Part shown: positions 26,801 through 35,240 of the stretch, piece after piece
Layout of the letters: every line of letters starts with the position of its first letter
Numbering within the stretch: position 1 is the first letter of the stretch
DNA from: Deltaproteobacteria bacterium
GTDB taxonomy: Bacteria; UBA10199; JADFYH01
NCBI GenBank assembly: GCA_015233135.1
Contig: JADFYH010000019.1
Location: 1-53,961, forward strand
DNA length: 53,961 nucleotides
Direction of reading: 5' to 3'
Notes under the pieces: model-generated
The model's input: the letters and a program-made list of their open reading frames with translations, nothing else
What the model was told of the DNA's origin: nothing
The model's database searches: none
Position numbers and translations under genes: made by a program

Positions 26801-26943
26801 AATTCCAAAGATTGCCAAAATCAATACACCTTGGTCCAAACTTGATATGACCAAAGTCAGAATAAAAAATGATTTCCATCATTCTCATCTGGATCTATCT
26901 TGTGGAGACAATGAGAAATGGACCAAGCTAGACCTACACCTTT

Positions 26944-29385
26944 ATGACTTTCAAACCAAACTTCATATCGCTCAAACAAAAATTCATTTTAATTTTTTTG
27001 ACCGTGTGGCTGGTGCCCCTTATTATGTTTGGCGTCTTCAACCATTCTTATGTGAAAAAACTCCTTGAGGATGCCATCCTCCGTGAACAGCATTCTTTCA
27101 TTTTGAAAAAAACACACGAGGCTATGGATGCGATCACTTCGAATACTAATGCCCTTTTGTTGATAAGGACTATCCCTACAATTTCAGAATTTATGCAGGC
27201 AGAACAAACAGCGGCCGGTTCTGTGGATAAAAGCAACCTCCAGCAGTGGAAAGAAAGATTTGTTACAGTCACTTTCGAAGCACTTGAGCTGAATAAAAAT
27301 TGGGATCAGCTCTTCTGCCTCAATGCCCAAGGGAAGATGCTGCTCCGTGTTTCCAGGTCCCCAGACGGAAAGTCCATTCTCTCTGAAAATGAATTAGAAG
27401 ACAGGAGCGGAAACGATTACTTCAAAGAAGCCATAAAACCGGATGCCAAAGGGGCCTATGTTTCCCCTTTGAAACTGGAAAAAGAGAAGTCTGGAAACAT
27501 AGAAGTCCCTCTACTCTATTTTTCCGTTCCTATTTTAGAAAAGGCCGGAAATCTGGAGGGTGTTTTGGTAATCCGCTATCGACCAAATTCCCTTCTGGAC
27601 GAACTCAGCCAAGCCAGTTTGGGATCTATCACCATCACCGATCAGGATGGCTATTTTATTTCTCATCCAGAAGCACAAAAAAAATTCAGTCTGCAACGTG
27701 GAAACAACTACAATCTCTTTTGGGAATACCCCGATCTCAAAAAAGAGACCACTAGCTTCGAGTCCAATGACTATAAGGACGTTCGGGAAAAACAATATCA
27801 TGTCTGGAGAAAGATCAATTATGCCCCCGACGACCCCCAACATTACTGGATCCTTTTTTCATCCCTTCCAGAAAAGACTTTTTTTGCCGCCATTTACAAG
27901 TTTCGGGACATCTCTCTTTCAATTAGTTTTATAATTTTTCTGCTGGGAATTGCACTTATCTACCTCGTCATCAACAATATGATGGAACCTTTGCAACAGC
28001 TTGAGGAAGGGGCCAAAATCATCGGGAGCGGCGATCTAAATTACCGCCTGGATATCAAACGAAAGGATGAAATCGGGGAACTTGCCTCTGCCTTTGATCA
28101 GATGGCTAATAATCTCAAAAAAATCACCCAGGCAGAACAAGACAATCGGACTGCCTTTCAATCGATGTTTGAACATGCCAACGTGGGGTTAATCATTGTA
28201 ACTGAAAAAGGGGAAATCAAGGAGGTCAACCCCTATGCAAACCGTTTGTTTGGCTATTCTAAAAAAGAGCTTTTGGGAAAGCCTATTGAAGTGTTGGTGC
28301 CAACAAGATTTCAGAAAAAGCATGTGGGGCATCGCGATCATTATATTGAAAAACCCGAATCGGGTCCTATGCGTGTAGGAATGCATCTTTTGGCACTGAG
28401 AAAAGACGGGAGTGAATTTCTGGCGGAACTCAGCCTGGCCTCCTATGTGATTGGGGGTGAAAGGGAAGTGGTGAGTTTCGTCACTGATATTACCGAGCGC
28501 AAAAAAGCGGAAGAAGCCCTCAAAAAACTCAATCTAGAACTGGAAGAAAAAGTCAACGAACGAACCCACGAACTTTCGCAAACCTTGCTGGAGTTGAATC
28601 ATATCAATTACGATTTGAATCTGGAAATGGAATATCGAAAAAAGATTGCGGGAGAACTGGCGAAGGCCCTGAAAAAAGAAAAGGAATTGAGCGAACTAAA
28701 ATTGCGCTTCGTTTCGATGGCCTCCCATGAGTTTCGAACACCCCTGGCAGGGATTCTCACTTCAGTCGATCTCATCAACCGCTATCAAAATCCTGCTGAT
28801 TATGAAAAAAGATTGCGGCATATCAACAGTATCAAGTCTTCTGTAAGAAACCTCACGCTCATTTTGAATGATTTTCTCTCTCTGGATAAACTGGAAGAGG
28901 GAAAAGTGGAGTGTCATCCAAGTTCTTTTCCCTTGTTCAAATTCATTACAAGTTTCTTAGAAGACCTTCAGTTCGTATCCAAAAAAGGTCAGAAAATTCT
29001 TACCCAATTTCAGGGAAACGACGATCAGGTATTCATGGATGGAGATATACTGCGGAACATATTAAATAACCTTTTTTCGAACGCCATGAAATATTCTCCT
29101 GAAAATTCTGAAATAAAATTGAGCTTGGAATTAAATGACACACAAGTAATTTTAAAAATAGAAGATGAAGGAATTGGAATTCCCGAAGAGGACCAAAAGT
29201 ATATGTTTGAGCGTTTTTTCAGGGCTCACAATGTGACGGCTATTCAGGGAACCGGGTTGGGATTGAATATCATCAAAAAGTATCTCAACCTGATGCAGGG
29301 CTCTATTGATTTTACCAGTCATGAAAACAAGGGAAGCACTTTTACAGTGGTTTTGCCCAAGAAACTCAATATAAAAGTCATTTGA
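26944..29385 (+). CDS. Membrane sensor histidine kinase (dCache-HAMP-PAS-HisKA-HATPase)
   Basis: An 813-residue kinase. TM1 spans ~13-33 and a large extracytoplasmic double-Cache-like sensor ~35-315 (DYFKEAIKPDAKGAYVSPL and VLVIRYRPNSLLDEL are Cache-like). TM2 is at ~323-345, HAMP at ~346-395, PAS at ~405-520 and a coiled coil to ~585. HisKA has His595 in MASHEFRTPL, and the HATPase domain has NLFSNAMKYSP, DEGIGIP and GTGLGLNI. No response regulator is adjacent. It senses a small extracellular or periplasmic ligand, judging by the Cache domain. The ATG has only a weak ribosome-binding site. Confidence 0.94.
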   Translation: MTFKPNFISLKQKFILIFLTVWLVPLIMFGVFNHSYVKKLLEDAILREQHSFILKKTHEAMDAITSNTNALLLIRTIPTISEFMQAEQTAAGSVDKSNLQQWKERFVTVTFEALELNKNWDQLFCLNAQGKMLLRVSRSPDGKSILSENELEDRSGNDYFKEAIKPDAKGAYVSPLKLEKEKSGNIEVPLLYFSVPILEKAGNLEGVLVIRYRPNSLLDELSQASLGSITITDQDGYFISHPEAQKKFSLQRGNNYNLFWEYPDLKKETTSFESNDYKDVREKQYHVWRKINYAPDDPQHYWILFSSLPEKTFFAAIYKFRDISLSISFIIFLLGIALIYLVINNMMEPLQQLEEGAKIIGSGDLNYRLDIKRKDEIGELASAFDQMANNLKKITQAEQDNRTAFQSMFEHANVGLIIVTEKGEIKEVNPYANRLFGYSKKELLGKPIEVLVPTRFQKKHVGHRDHYIEKPESGPMRVGMHLLALRKDGSEFLAELSLASYVIGGEREVVSFVTDITERKKAEEALKKLNLELEEKVNERTHELSQTLLELNHINYDLNLEMEYRKKIAGELAKALKKEKELSELKLRFVSMASHEFRTPLAGILTSVDLINRYQNPADYEKRLRHINSIKSSVRNLTLILNDFLSLDKLEEGKVECHPSSFPLFKFITSFLEDLQFVSKKGQKILTQFQGNDDQVFMDGDILRNILNNLFSNAMKYSPENSEIKLSLELNDTQVILKIEDEGIGIPEEDQKYMFERFFRAHNVTAIQGTGLGLNIIKKYLNLMQGSIDFTSHENKGSTFTVVLPKKLNIKVI

Positions 29386-29390
29386 ATTTC

Positions 29391-29425
29391 TGATAAAAAT
29401 CATATCGCTTTTTGATTGCCATCAT
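29391..29425 (+). promoter_or_regulatory. Tandem FNR/CRP-like boxes upstream of the NarX-type kinase
   Basis: Two dyads, TGAT-AAAA-ATCA (29391-29402) and TGAT-TGCC-ATCA (29413-29424), with centres 22 bp apart. The pattern TTGAT-N4-ATCAA is the FNR-family consensus. About 27 bp beyond the second centre comes TCTAAA (29446-29451), a plausible -10, so the inner box would sit near -41. Confidence 0.7.
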
Positions 29426-29501
29426 CATTTATTTTCATTTTTAAATCTAAAAACCGGCCCGTTACATTCAGATTCCTAACACCCTTTTTGGGAGGTGCTG
29501 T

Positions 29502-30290
29502 ATGTTGGACCAAGAAAATGAAAAAGAGGAACTTGTTCGATACCGCCAACTGCTTGAAGCGGAAGTTTTGCAACGTAAAATGCTGGAAAGAGAGGTATTG
29601 AATATTATTCACGAAGAACGAAGGCGTTTTGGATCTCAGCTCCACGACGGGCTTTGCCAGGAATTGACGGCAGCTTTGATGTTTGCCAAACACCTCCTTC
29701 GCAAAATGGAAACGGATAAAAATCTGGAGCTTGCCGATCTGAAAAGAATTTCGGACATGCTTCTGGATGCGGTGGATGAAGCCCGAAATACCGCGAGAGG
29801 GCTCTATCCAGGGGAACTCGAAGGGACCTCTCTCATGCATGCGCTTGAAGAGTTGCTTGCTCAGACCGTGGGGGTTTCGTGTTTTTTCCATTGTCCGAAA
29901 CCAATCCTTATCCAGGATGATACAACAGCCACTCATCTTTATCGAATCGCTCAAGAAGCAATCAGCAATGCGCTAACACACGGGAGAGCTCAGAATATTG
30001 AAATCGAGTTTACTCAAAGTGCCAAGCACATCACCCTTGCCATAAAAGATGATGGAATGGGGATTAACAAAGACCTCAAAAATTCAAATGGAATTGGTTT
30101 GAAGACCATGCGCTATCGAGCTGATATCCTGAATGGCTCTCTTCAAATCAAATCCAATACACCTCAGGGAACCATCGTGGAGTGTAGTTTAAAAAGCCAC
30201 AAAACAAAGGAGACAAAAATCGCTCAACTTTTGAATTATATTGTGCCTTTTAATAAAATTAATTCTGACAAAAATCATATCGCTTTTTGA
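29502..30290 (+). CDS. NarX/LiaS-type histidine kinase (HisKA_3), soluble
   Basis: A 262-residue cytoplasmic kinase. A short coiled coil precedes the HisKA_3 motif ERRRFGSQLHDGLCQELTA with phospho-acceptor His48. The HATPase part has RIAQEAISNALTHG, DDGMGI and GIGLKTMRYRA. No sensor domain is present, so input must come from a partner or a transcriptional signal. GGGAGG lies 8 bases before the ATG. The C-terminal ~20 residues run into the next FNR-like boxes, so the regulatory DNA of hsp20 lies within the end of this gene. This class normally pairs with a NarL-type regulator; none is in the window. Confidence 0.92.
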   Translation: MLDQENEKEELVRYRQLLEAEVLQRKMLEREVLNIIHEERRRFGSQLHDGLCQELTAALMFAKHLLRKMETDKNLELADLKRISDMLLDAVDEARNTARGLYPGELEGTSLMHALEELLAQTVGVSCFFHCPKPILIQDDTTATHLYRIAQEAISNALTHGRAQNIEIEFTQSAKHITLAIKDDGMGINKDLKNSNGIGLKTMRYRADILNGSLQIKSNTPQGTIVECSLKSHKTKETKIAQLLNYIVPFNKINSDKNHIAF

Positions 30291-30299
30291 TTGTCGTCA
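30266..30299 (+). promoter_or_regulatory. Tandem FNR/CRP-like boxes upstream of hsp20
   Basis: TGAC-AAAA-ATCA (30266-30277) and TGAT-TGTC-GTCA (30288-30299), centres 22 bp apart. They are nearly identical in sequence to the pair upstream of 29502 over about 38 bp. A possible -10 (CTTAAA, 30321-30326) follows at the same distance. Confidence 0.7.
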
Positions 30300-30373
30300 T
30301 CGTGTCTTCCTTGTTTTTAGCTTAAACACTGGCCAGCTTTAAACATCACCTGTATAAAAAAAAGGAGGGTTTT

Positions 30374-30841
30374 ATGTTTCTCACAAAATGGGACCCATTC
30401 GAGACGCTCTCGAATTTGGAAAGCGACGTCGATACTGGATTTGGCCGGATGCTGCGCCCCGGTCGGTTCAGGAAGTTTCTTTTCAAGGAGCCTGATTTTG
30501 GCTCGCTGGACTGGCTTCCCTCCGTGGACATCAAGGAAAACAAGGAGTCCTATGAATTCGATGTGGAAGTGCCCGGCATTGAAAAAGAGGCAATCAAGGT
30601 ATTCATCAGTGACAATAATATCTTGAACATCAAGGGAGAGAGAAAAAAAGAGACCGAAAAAAAGGATGAGAATTATCAGCGTATCGAGAGGGAATATGGA
30701 AGTTTTGCACGCTCCTTTACACTTCCTGATAACGTCGATACCGCCAAGGTCAATGCGGATTACAAAAATGGGATCTTGAAAGTGACGGTAGCGAAGAAGG
30801 AACTTGTAAAGCCCAAGGAAATACCGGTGAAGGCGGCTTGA
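30374..30841 (+). CDS. Small heat-shock protein, Hsp20/alpha-crystallin family
   Basis: A 155-residue protein: WDPFETLSNLESDVD at the N-terminus, then the alpha-crystallin domain from WLPSVDIKENKESYEFDVEV through IKGERKKETEKKDENYQRIEREYGSFARSFTLP to YKNGILKVTVAK. The A-x-x-x-N-G-V-L motif is represented by ADYKNGILKVT and the C-terminal I-x-V/I by EIPV. It is an ATP-independent holdase. The ribosome-binding site AAAGGAGGG is strong. FNR-like boxes at 30266-30299 suggest induction by low oxygen or a related stress rather than by heat alone. Confidence 0.95.
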   Translation: MFLTKWDPFETLSNLESDVDTGFGRMLRPGRFRKFLFKEPDFGSLDWLPSVDIKENKESYEFDVEVPGIEKEAIKVFISDNNILNIKGERKKETEKKDENYQRIEREYGSFARSFTLPDNVDTAKVNADYKNGILKVTVAKKELVKPKEIPVKAA

Positions 30842-30851
30842 GTTTTAAGTT

Positions 30852-30956
30852 TTCCGCCCTCTCCCTTGACCGTAGGTATCTGCACATTTTTTATAATACA
30901 GTGTAGATCGGCATATCCACCCTCTCCCCTGGAGGGAGAGGGCAGGGAGAGGGGGA
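30852..30956. repeat. Palindromic repeats between hsp20 and glgA
   Basis: CCCTCTCCCTTGACCGTAGG then TATCTGCACA resembles the left arm of the prfC-associated element. It is followed at 30916-30952 by CCACCCTCTCCCCTGGAGGG then AGAGGGCAGGGAGAGGG, the GC-rich palindrome. They lie between convergent genes and may act as a terminator. Confidence 0.7.
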
Positions 30957-30979
30957 TAAATGGAACGGTACGTTTTTTT

Positions 30980-32416
30980 TTACAACCTGCGATAAATTTC
31001 CAGATATGCTCTTGCCGATTTTTCCCAGGAAAAGTCCTGCAGCATCGCCCGCTGCCTCAAGGACTTGAAACCTTGAGGGTTGTTTTTGTAAAGATGCATC
31101 GCCGTTAAGAGAAGTTCTTTCAAGCTTTGAGCTGTAAAAGAGGAGAGGACAAATCCAGTCCCTTGTTTCGGATACTCGTTCGCATCCATCACCGTATCGC
31201 GAAGGCCTCCCACCGCATGGACCAGGGGAATGCTTCCATAGCGGAGACTGTACATCTGGCTCAGACCGCAGGGTTCGAAACGGGAAGGCATCACAAAGAA
31301 ATCCGACCCGGCCTCGATTTGATGGGCAAGAGCCAGATCAAAGTTGATTTGCACCGCAATCTTTTCAGGATGTTGTCGAGCAAGTTCCTTAAGTTTTTCT
31401 TCCAGCACAGGATCTCCGCTTCCCAGGAAAACCCATTGAGCCTCTTGATCTATAAGAGTCGGAATTGTTTCCGCGAATAAGTCGATTCCTTTTTGTGGCA
31501 CCAATCGACTGATGGAGGCAAAAAGAGGAATGCCTGGATGAACAGGAAGCTTCAGTTTCTCCTGTAAATAGGCTTTGCATTTTTCTTTCCCTCCCGGATT
31601 TGTTGCAGAAAAAGGAGCAGGCAAATTGGGATCGTGATCTGGGTTCCATTCCTCCCTATCCATTCCGTTGAGAATGCCAGAAAAACAATTCTTGCGATCC
31701 CTAAGAACTCCATCCAGTCCGCAACCTCCTTGTGGAGTAAGCACCTCTCGAGCATAGCTGGGAGAAACAGTTGTAACGGCATCTGCAGCCAAAATTCCTG
31801 CCTTCATAAAATTGAGGCGACCATAAAATTCCAAAAAACGTGGTGTGAAATATTTTTCATCTAATCCTAAAAGGGGGTAATTATTTCGCTCAAACTGCCC
31901 CTGATAGGCCAAATTATGAATGGTCAGCAGGGTTCGAGTCTTTTGAAAAAAAGGATCCGCCCAATAGATCGTCTTCAGATAAAAGGGGATCAACGCCGTA
32001 TGCCAATCGTGCAGATGAAGGATCTCACAGGGTAATTTTAGTTGTTTGAGAAGTTCGAGAGCCCCTCGATTGAAGGCCGCAAACCGGGCACAGTTGTCCG
32101 GATAATCTTTTCCCGCTTCCCCATAGAGTGAATCCCGCTCAAAGAACTTTGGAATATCCAGCAAATAAATGGGGAGCCCCGCCTCATGCTTTAGCCTCCA
32201 GACTTGAGCCAGCAGCATGTCAGACCCCAGTGGAATATTTATTTCGATTTCCATTTTTTGCAGAAGATGGCGTGGAACCCTTCCATGTTTTGGCAAGATG
32301 ACTACTGGATTCACGCCCAAGCTGCCCAAGGCCTGACTCAGCGAAGCCACCATATCTCCCAGCCCACCTGTTTGGGCCAAAGGAGTCATTTCAGAAGAAA
32401 CAAAAGCCACACGCAT
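30980..32416 (-). CDS. glgA: Glycogen synthase (ADP-glucose type, GT5)
   Basis: A 478-residue GT-B enzyme that extends alpha-1,4-glucan from ADP-glucose. The N-terminus is RVAFVSSEMTPLAQTGGLGD, the middle has HLHDWHTALIP, and the C-terminal half has SRLVPQKGIDL and MPSRFEPCGLSQMYSLRYG with the E-x-x-x-x-x-x-E pair. Odd feature: residue 15, Lys in the classical KTGGL loop (E. coli Lys15, which contacts ADP-glucose), is Gln here. The start at ATG 32416 has AGGAG 5 bases upstream; a GTG two codons earlier is the alternative. It is transcribed divergently from the sugar-nucleotide transferase gene. Confidence 0.94.
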   Translation of the reverse strand: MRVAFVSSEMTPLAQTGGLGDMVASLSQALGSLGVNPVVILPKHGRVPRHLLQKMEIEINIPLGSDMLLAQVWRLKHEAGLPIYLLDIPKFFERDSLYGEAGKDYPDNCARFAAFNRGALELLKQLKLPCEILHLHDWHTALIPFYLKTIYWADPFFQKTRTLLTIHNLAYQGQFERNNYPLLGLDEKYFTPRFLEFYGRLNFMKAGILAADAVTTVSPSYAREVLTPQGGCGLDGVLRDRKNCFSGILNGMDREEWNPDHDPNLPAPFSATNPGGKEKCKAYLQEKLKLPVHPGIPLFASISRLVPQKGIDLFAETIPTLIDQEAQWVFLGSGDPVLEEKLKELARQHPEKIAVQINFDLALAHQIEAGSDFFVMPSRFEPCGLSQMYSLRYGSIPLVHAVGGLRDTVMDANEYPKQGTGFVLSSFTAQSLKELLLTAMHLYKNNPQGFKSLRQRAMLQDFSWEKSARAYLEIYRRL

Positions 32417-32425
32417 AAGCACTCC

Positions 32426-32459
32426 TGATCAAAATCATCCCCGTTTTTGATGCATCTCA
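32426..32459. promoter_or_regulatory. Tandem FNR/CRP-like boxes between glgA and the nucleotidyltransferase
   Basis: TGAT-CAAA-ATCA (32426-32437) and TGAT-GCAT-CTCA (32448-32459), centres 22 bp apart as at 29391 and 30266. The second dyad is degenerate. The outer box touches the glgA ribosome-binding site, so regulation is likelier rightward. Confidence 0.6.
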
Positions 32460-32546
32460 TGGTTACAAATGAATCACAACGCTACTGACTTAAGCGTTGG
32501 GGGCTTTGTTTTCAAATTTAAAATGCGCAGCTTAAAGGGAATTCTT

Positions 32547-33440
32547 ATGCACACAGCAAATCATTTATGGGCCCTTGTATTGGCGGCGGGAGAAGGTAAA
32601 CGAGTACAGTCTTTAAGCCGCGATTCCCAAGGACTTGCTGTTCCCAAACAATTCTGCAGCTGGGGGACAGGTCGGAGCATGCTCCGTTGGGCCGTGGACC
32701 GGGCGATGGCCTGGGTTCCTCCCGAAAGAACTGTGGTCGTCACCGCCTTTGAACATCGACGTTGGTGGAAGCCCGAGCTGCAAGAATTTCCGGAGGAGAA
32801 CATTATCGTACAACCTAAAAACCGGGGGACGGCCATTGGAATCTTGTTGCCGCTCCTGCACATTCTTCAGAGGGATCCGCGGGCGACTGTTCTTGTTTTT
32901 CCTTCAGATCACTTCGTGGAGGAAGAAGAGGTCCTGGAAGAAGCCATGGGCAAGGCCTTGCAAGAGATGCGATGGATAACAGATTCTTTTATCTTGTTCG
33001 GAATGAGTCCCAACAGTGCGGATTCAGAGTATGGTTGGATTATCCCTTCGGAAAATTCAGAAGGCCCTCTGCAAAGTGTAAACTTATTTGTAGAAAAACC
33101 AAACCAAGATCTTGCCTCAGCCCTTTTAAAAAAAGGGGGATTGTGGAATAGTTTTATGTTTGCGGCCAAAGGGAATAGCTTGCTGCGCCTCTATCTGCGG
33201 AACTTTTCAGAGTTGGTTATTTTATTATTAAAAGAATTTAAAAATCTCCCCCTGCTCTATGAAGATTTCCCCACCCTCGATTTTTCACGAGACATTCTGG
33301 AACACAACATTTCAGATTTGAGGGTGTTCCCGGTTCCTTACTGTGGATGGAGCGACTTGGGCACCCCTGAACGATTGAACGCTTATCTGTATCGGAGCCA
33401 AGAAAATCGCTATGTTTCAAGTGCCGAGATACAAATTTAA
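32547..33440 (+). CDS. Sugar-1-phosphate nucleotidyltransferase (ManC-like)
   Basis: A 297-residue enzyme: ALVLAAGEGKRVQSLSR...VPKQFC is the nucleotide-binding loop of mannose-1-phosphate guanylyltransferases. NRGTAIGILLPLL, VFPSDHFV, the ESxYGW-like SEYGWI and FVEKP follow in the expected order, ending CGWSDLGTPERLNAYL. It would form GDP-mannose or a related sugar nucleotide. Compared with ManC it lacks the C-terminal isomerase domain. The start is set at MHTANHLW because AAAGGGA precedes it by 7 bases; earlier in-frame ATGs (32469, 32523) lie in the untranslated leader. Its position within a glycogen region could mean a role in glucan metabolism, but that is inference. Confidence 0.88.
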   Translation: MHTANHLWALVLAAGEGKRVQSLSRDSQGLAVPKQFCSWGTGRSMLRWAVDRAMAWVPPERTVVVTAFEHRRWWKPELQEFPEENIIVQPKNRGTAIGILLPLLHILQRDPRATVLVFPSDHFVEEEEVLEEAMGKALQEMRWITDSFILFGMSPNSADSEYGWIIPSENSEGPLQSVNLFVEKPNQDLASALLKKGGLWNSFMFAAKGNSLLRLYLRNFSELVILLLKEFKNLPLLYEDFPTLDFSRDILEHNISDLRVFPVPYCGWSDLGTPERLNAYLYRSQENRYVSSAEIQI

Positions 33441-33598
33441 AGGTTTCACTTTACTAGCGGATAAAACTTTATAAGACATTAACAGGAAAACTTTGTCATC
33501 TCGAACGGAGTTTACGGAGTGAGAGATCCAGTGGATGCAATTGAGACACCCACTGGATCTCTCGCTTCACTCGAGATGACGCGCACTTTAATTCAAAT
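33441..33598. terminator. Long hairpin between convergent genes
   Basis: GTCATCTCGA (33495-33504) pairs with TCGAGATGAC (33571-33580). Inside it GAGAGATCCAGTGG (33521-33534) pairs with CCACTGGATCTCTC (33550-33563). The structure resembles a dispersed intergenic repeat. It lies between two convergent genes and could terminate both. No T-tract is present. Nothing else is seen in the gap. Confidence 0.65.
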
Positions 33599-35068
33599 TT
33601 ATCCTGTAGCAAGAGGCCTCACATATCTCTCATAGATCTGCCGGCCATTGCCTTCTTCGGGAAGGTTACTCTCTGCCTTGCCCAGCAGAGTCAGGAAAGA
33701 TTCCTCGAGATCTTTCTCAAAAAGTTTCCGAGCAAGCTGCAAAACTTTTCCGGCATACTGGAGGATCTGAACGCTTTCCAAGCCCGACAGATCATCAAAA
33801 AACCAGCCACAGCTGCTGTACATCAGCATGGCATAGCGTTGAAGCTCCAACAGTTTTAACACCGTTTTTTTCTCGGTTTCACTAATGCCTCCCCTGGCAT
33901 GGCGATATAAAAACTTGAGCCACTGGGGCTCAGAGGGATCCAGAATCAAATCAATAAAATCATTCCGTGCGGCCCAGGGGTCTCGCAAAAAATGACTGGC
34001 TTCTTTTTCGTAGAGAGGAACGCAGGCATCTCTCAAGTAGTCGAGTGCCTCTCGCAGAGGGGCACGCCAGCCCTGATTCCAATCCGCAGATCCCCCGCCG
34101 CTGTTACAGCCACAGTCTGCACGCCAGCGCTCGATGCCATGACTGCAACTCCAGGAAGTATTTTCAACAATTTCTACTGTATCCGTGGGAGGAAATTTTT
34201 CCAGATACTCCGCATAATTGGTGATCTGGGCCACTTGCCGGGCTTCAATCCAGTCCATCGCATAAGCCAGGGCCATTTCTCCAAAGCGATGATGATGGCC
34301 ATAAGACTCTCCATCCGTCGCCAGATGCAGTAACTCCGCTTTTTCGGAGTCTTCGGAGAATGCCGAAATCAAACGCTGTGCAAAATGATCTCCATTCGAA
34401 AGCAGATTTTCAAAGGCCACGGCCTTGGAAATGGAGGCCTCGTAGAAAAATAAAGAGATGCTTTTTCCTGAGGGAAACTTGAGCAGATAAGGAGTTTTTG
34501 AATCCATTTCTCCCCCTTCGGATTTTCGCGCCTGATGCGGAGCAAGAATCGTAAATTGAATCCCCAACTCTGCAAGCATTTCCAGACTTTCCAAATCGAC
34601 TGCAGTTTCCGGCAACCACATTCCTTCGGGCCTGCGACAAAAGCGAAACTCGAAATCCCTGATCCCCCAAAACACCTGGGTGTATTTATCTCGCGCATTT
34701 GCGAGAGGCATAATCAAATGATTATAAGCCTGAGCTATGGCGTTTCCATGCCCGGAAAACATTTTTTGGCTCTCTTGATCGGCCTGTAAAATTGCCTGAT
34801 AAACTTTAGGGGCTTTTTTTTGCATCCAGCAAAAAAGGGTAGGACCAAAATTAAAACTCATCTTCTCAAAGTTGTTTACGGTCTTTAAAACATGCCCTTC
34901 TTCATCTAGAATTCGAGCGACTGTATTAGGAGCATAGCACTCCGTCGTGATACGCTCATTCCAGTTGGGATAAGGCTTTGCCGAGGCTTCCACTTCGATT
35001 TCTCCCGACCAGGGATTCTCGCGGGGAGGTTGATAGAAATGGCCATGGATGCAAATAAATCGCTTCAT
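33599..35068 (-). CDS. Glycoside hydrolase family 57 protein (DUF3536-type)
   Basis: A 489-residue protein. The N-terminus RFICIHGHFYQPPRENPW is the GH57 metal/substrate strand, and EGMWLPETAVDLESLEMLAELGI carries the catalytic Glu region. LATDGESYGHHHRFGEMAL is a second conserved acidic motif. The C-terminal third (SCSHGIERWRADCGC to the end) matches the DUF3536-type extension. It probably acts on alpha-glucan; the precise activity cannot be read. The start is ATG 35068 with GGAGG just upstream; an ATG four codons before belongs to the ribosome-binding site. The MITE copy 2 ends 13 bases upstream, so it separates this gene from glgB. Confidence 0.88.
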   Translation of the reverse strand: MKRFICIHGHFYQPPRENPWSGEIEVEASAKPYPNWNERITTECYAPNTVARILDEEGHVLKTVNNFEKMSFNFGPTLFCWMQKKAPKVYQAILQADQESQKMFSGHGNAIAQAYNHLIMPLANARDKYTQVFWGIRDFEFRFCRRPEGMWLPETAVDLESLEMLAELGIQFTILAPHQARKSEGGEMDSKTPYLLKFPSGKSISLFFYEASISKAVAFENLLSNGDHFAQRLISAFSEDSEKAELLHLATDGESYGHHHRFGEMALAYAMDWIEARQVAQITNYAEYLEKFPPTDTVEIVENTSWSCSHGIERWRADCGCNSGGGSADWNQGWRAPLREALDYLRDACVPLYEKEASHFLRDPWAARNDFIDLILDPSEPQWLKFLYRHARGGISETEKKTVLKLLELQRYAMLMYSSCGWFFDDLSGLESVQILQYAGKVLQLARKLFEKDLEESFLTLLGKAESNLPEEGNGRQIYERYVRPLATG

Positions 35069-35080
35069 AAATTCCTCCAT

Positions 35081-35240
35081 AACTGCTCAGGTAGCCCTTC
35101 CAATTGCTGCGGAACTCGCAACTATTTGAAGGTGACGAAAATAAAAATTGTGTCACCCCCGAGACATCGGGGGCCCATTTGTATTTTTTCTCAAGGATTG
35201 CTCGGCAGTCCTCGCAATTTCCAGGGCTACCTGAGCAGTT
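35081..35240. repeat. MITE-like element, copy 2
   Basis: A 160-bp element with perfect 16-bp terminal inverted repeats (AACTGCTCAGGTAGCC and GGCTACCTGAGCAGTT), oriented opposite to copy 1 (21486-21648). It overlaps the last ~29 codons of glgB, so the C-terminus of GlgB is element-derived. Confidence 0.9.

Noticed and set aside
26805-26826. FNR-like box upstream of the kinase at 26944
   Set aside because: TTGCC-AAA-ATCAA has a 3-base spacer and a poor left half, unlike the N4 sites at 29391, 30266 and 32426.
33599-35068. GH57 gene as truncated fragment
   Set aside because: Both the catalytic N-terminal part and a DUF3536-like C-terminal part are present with a sound start and stop. It seems shorter than larger family members, but there is no sign of a frameshift.
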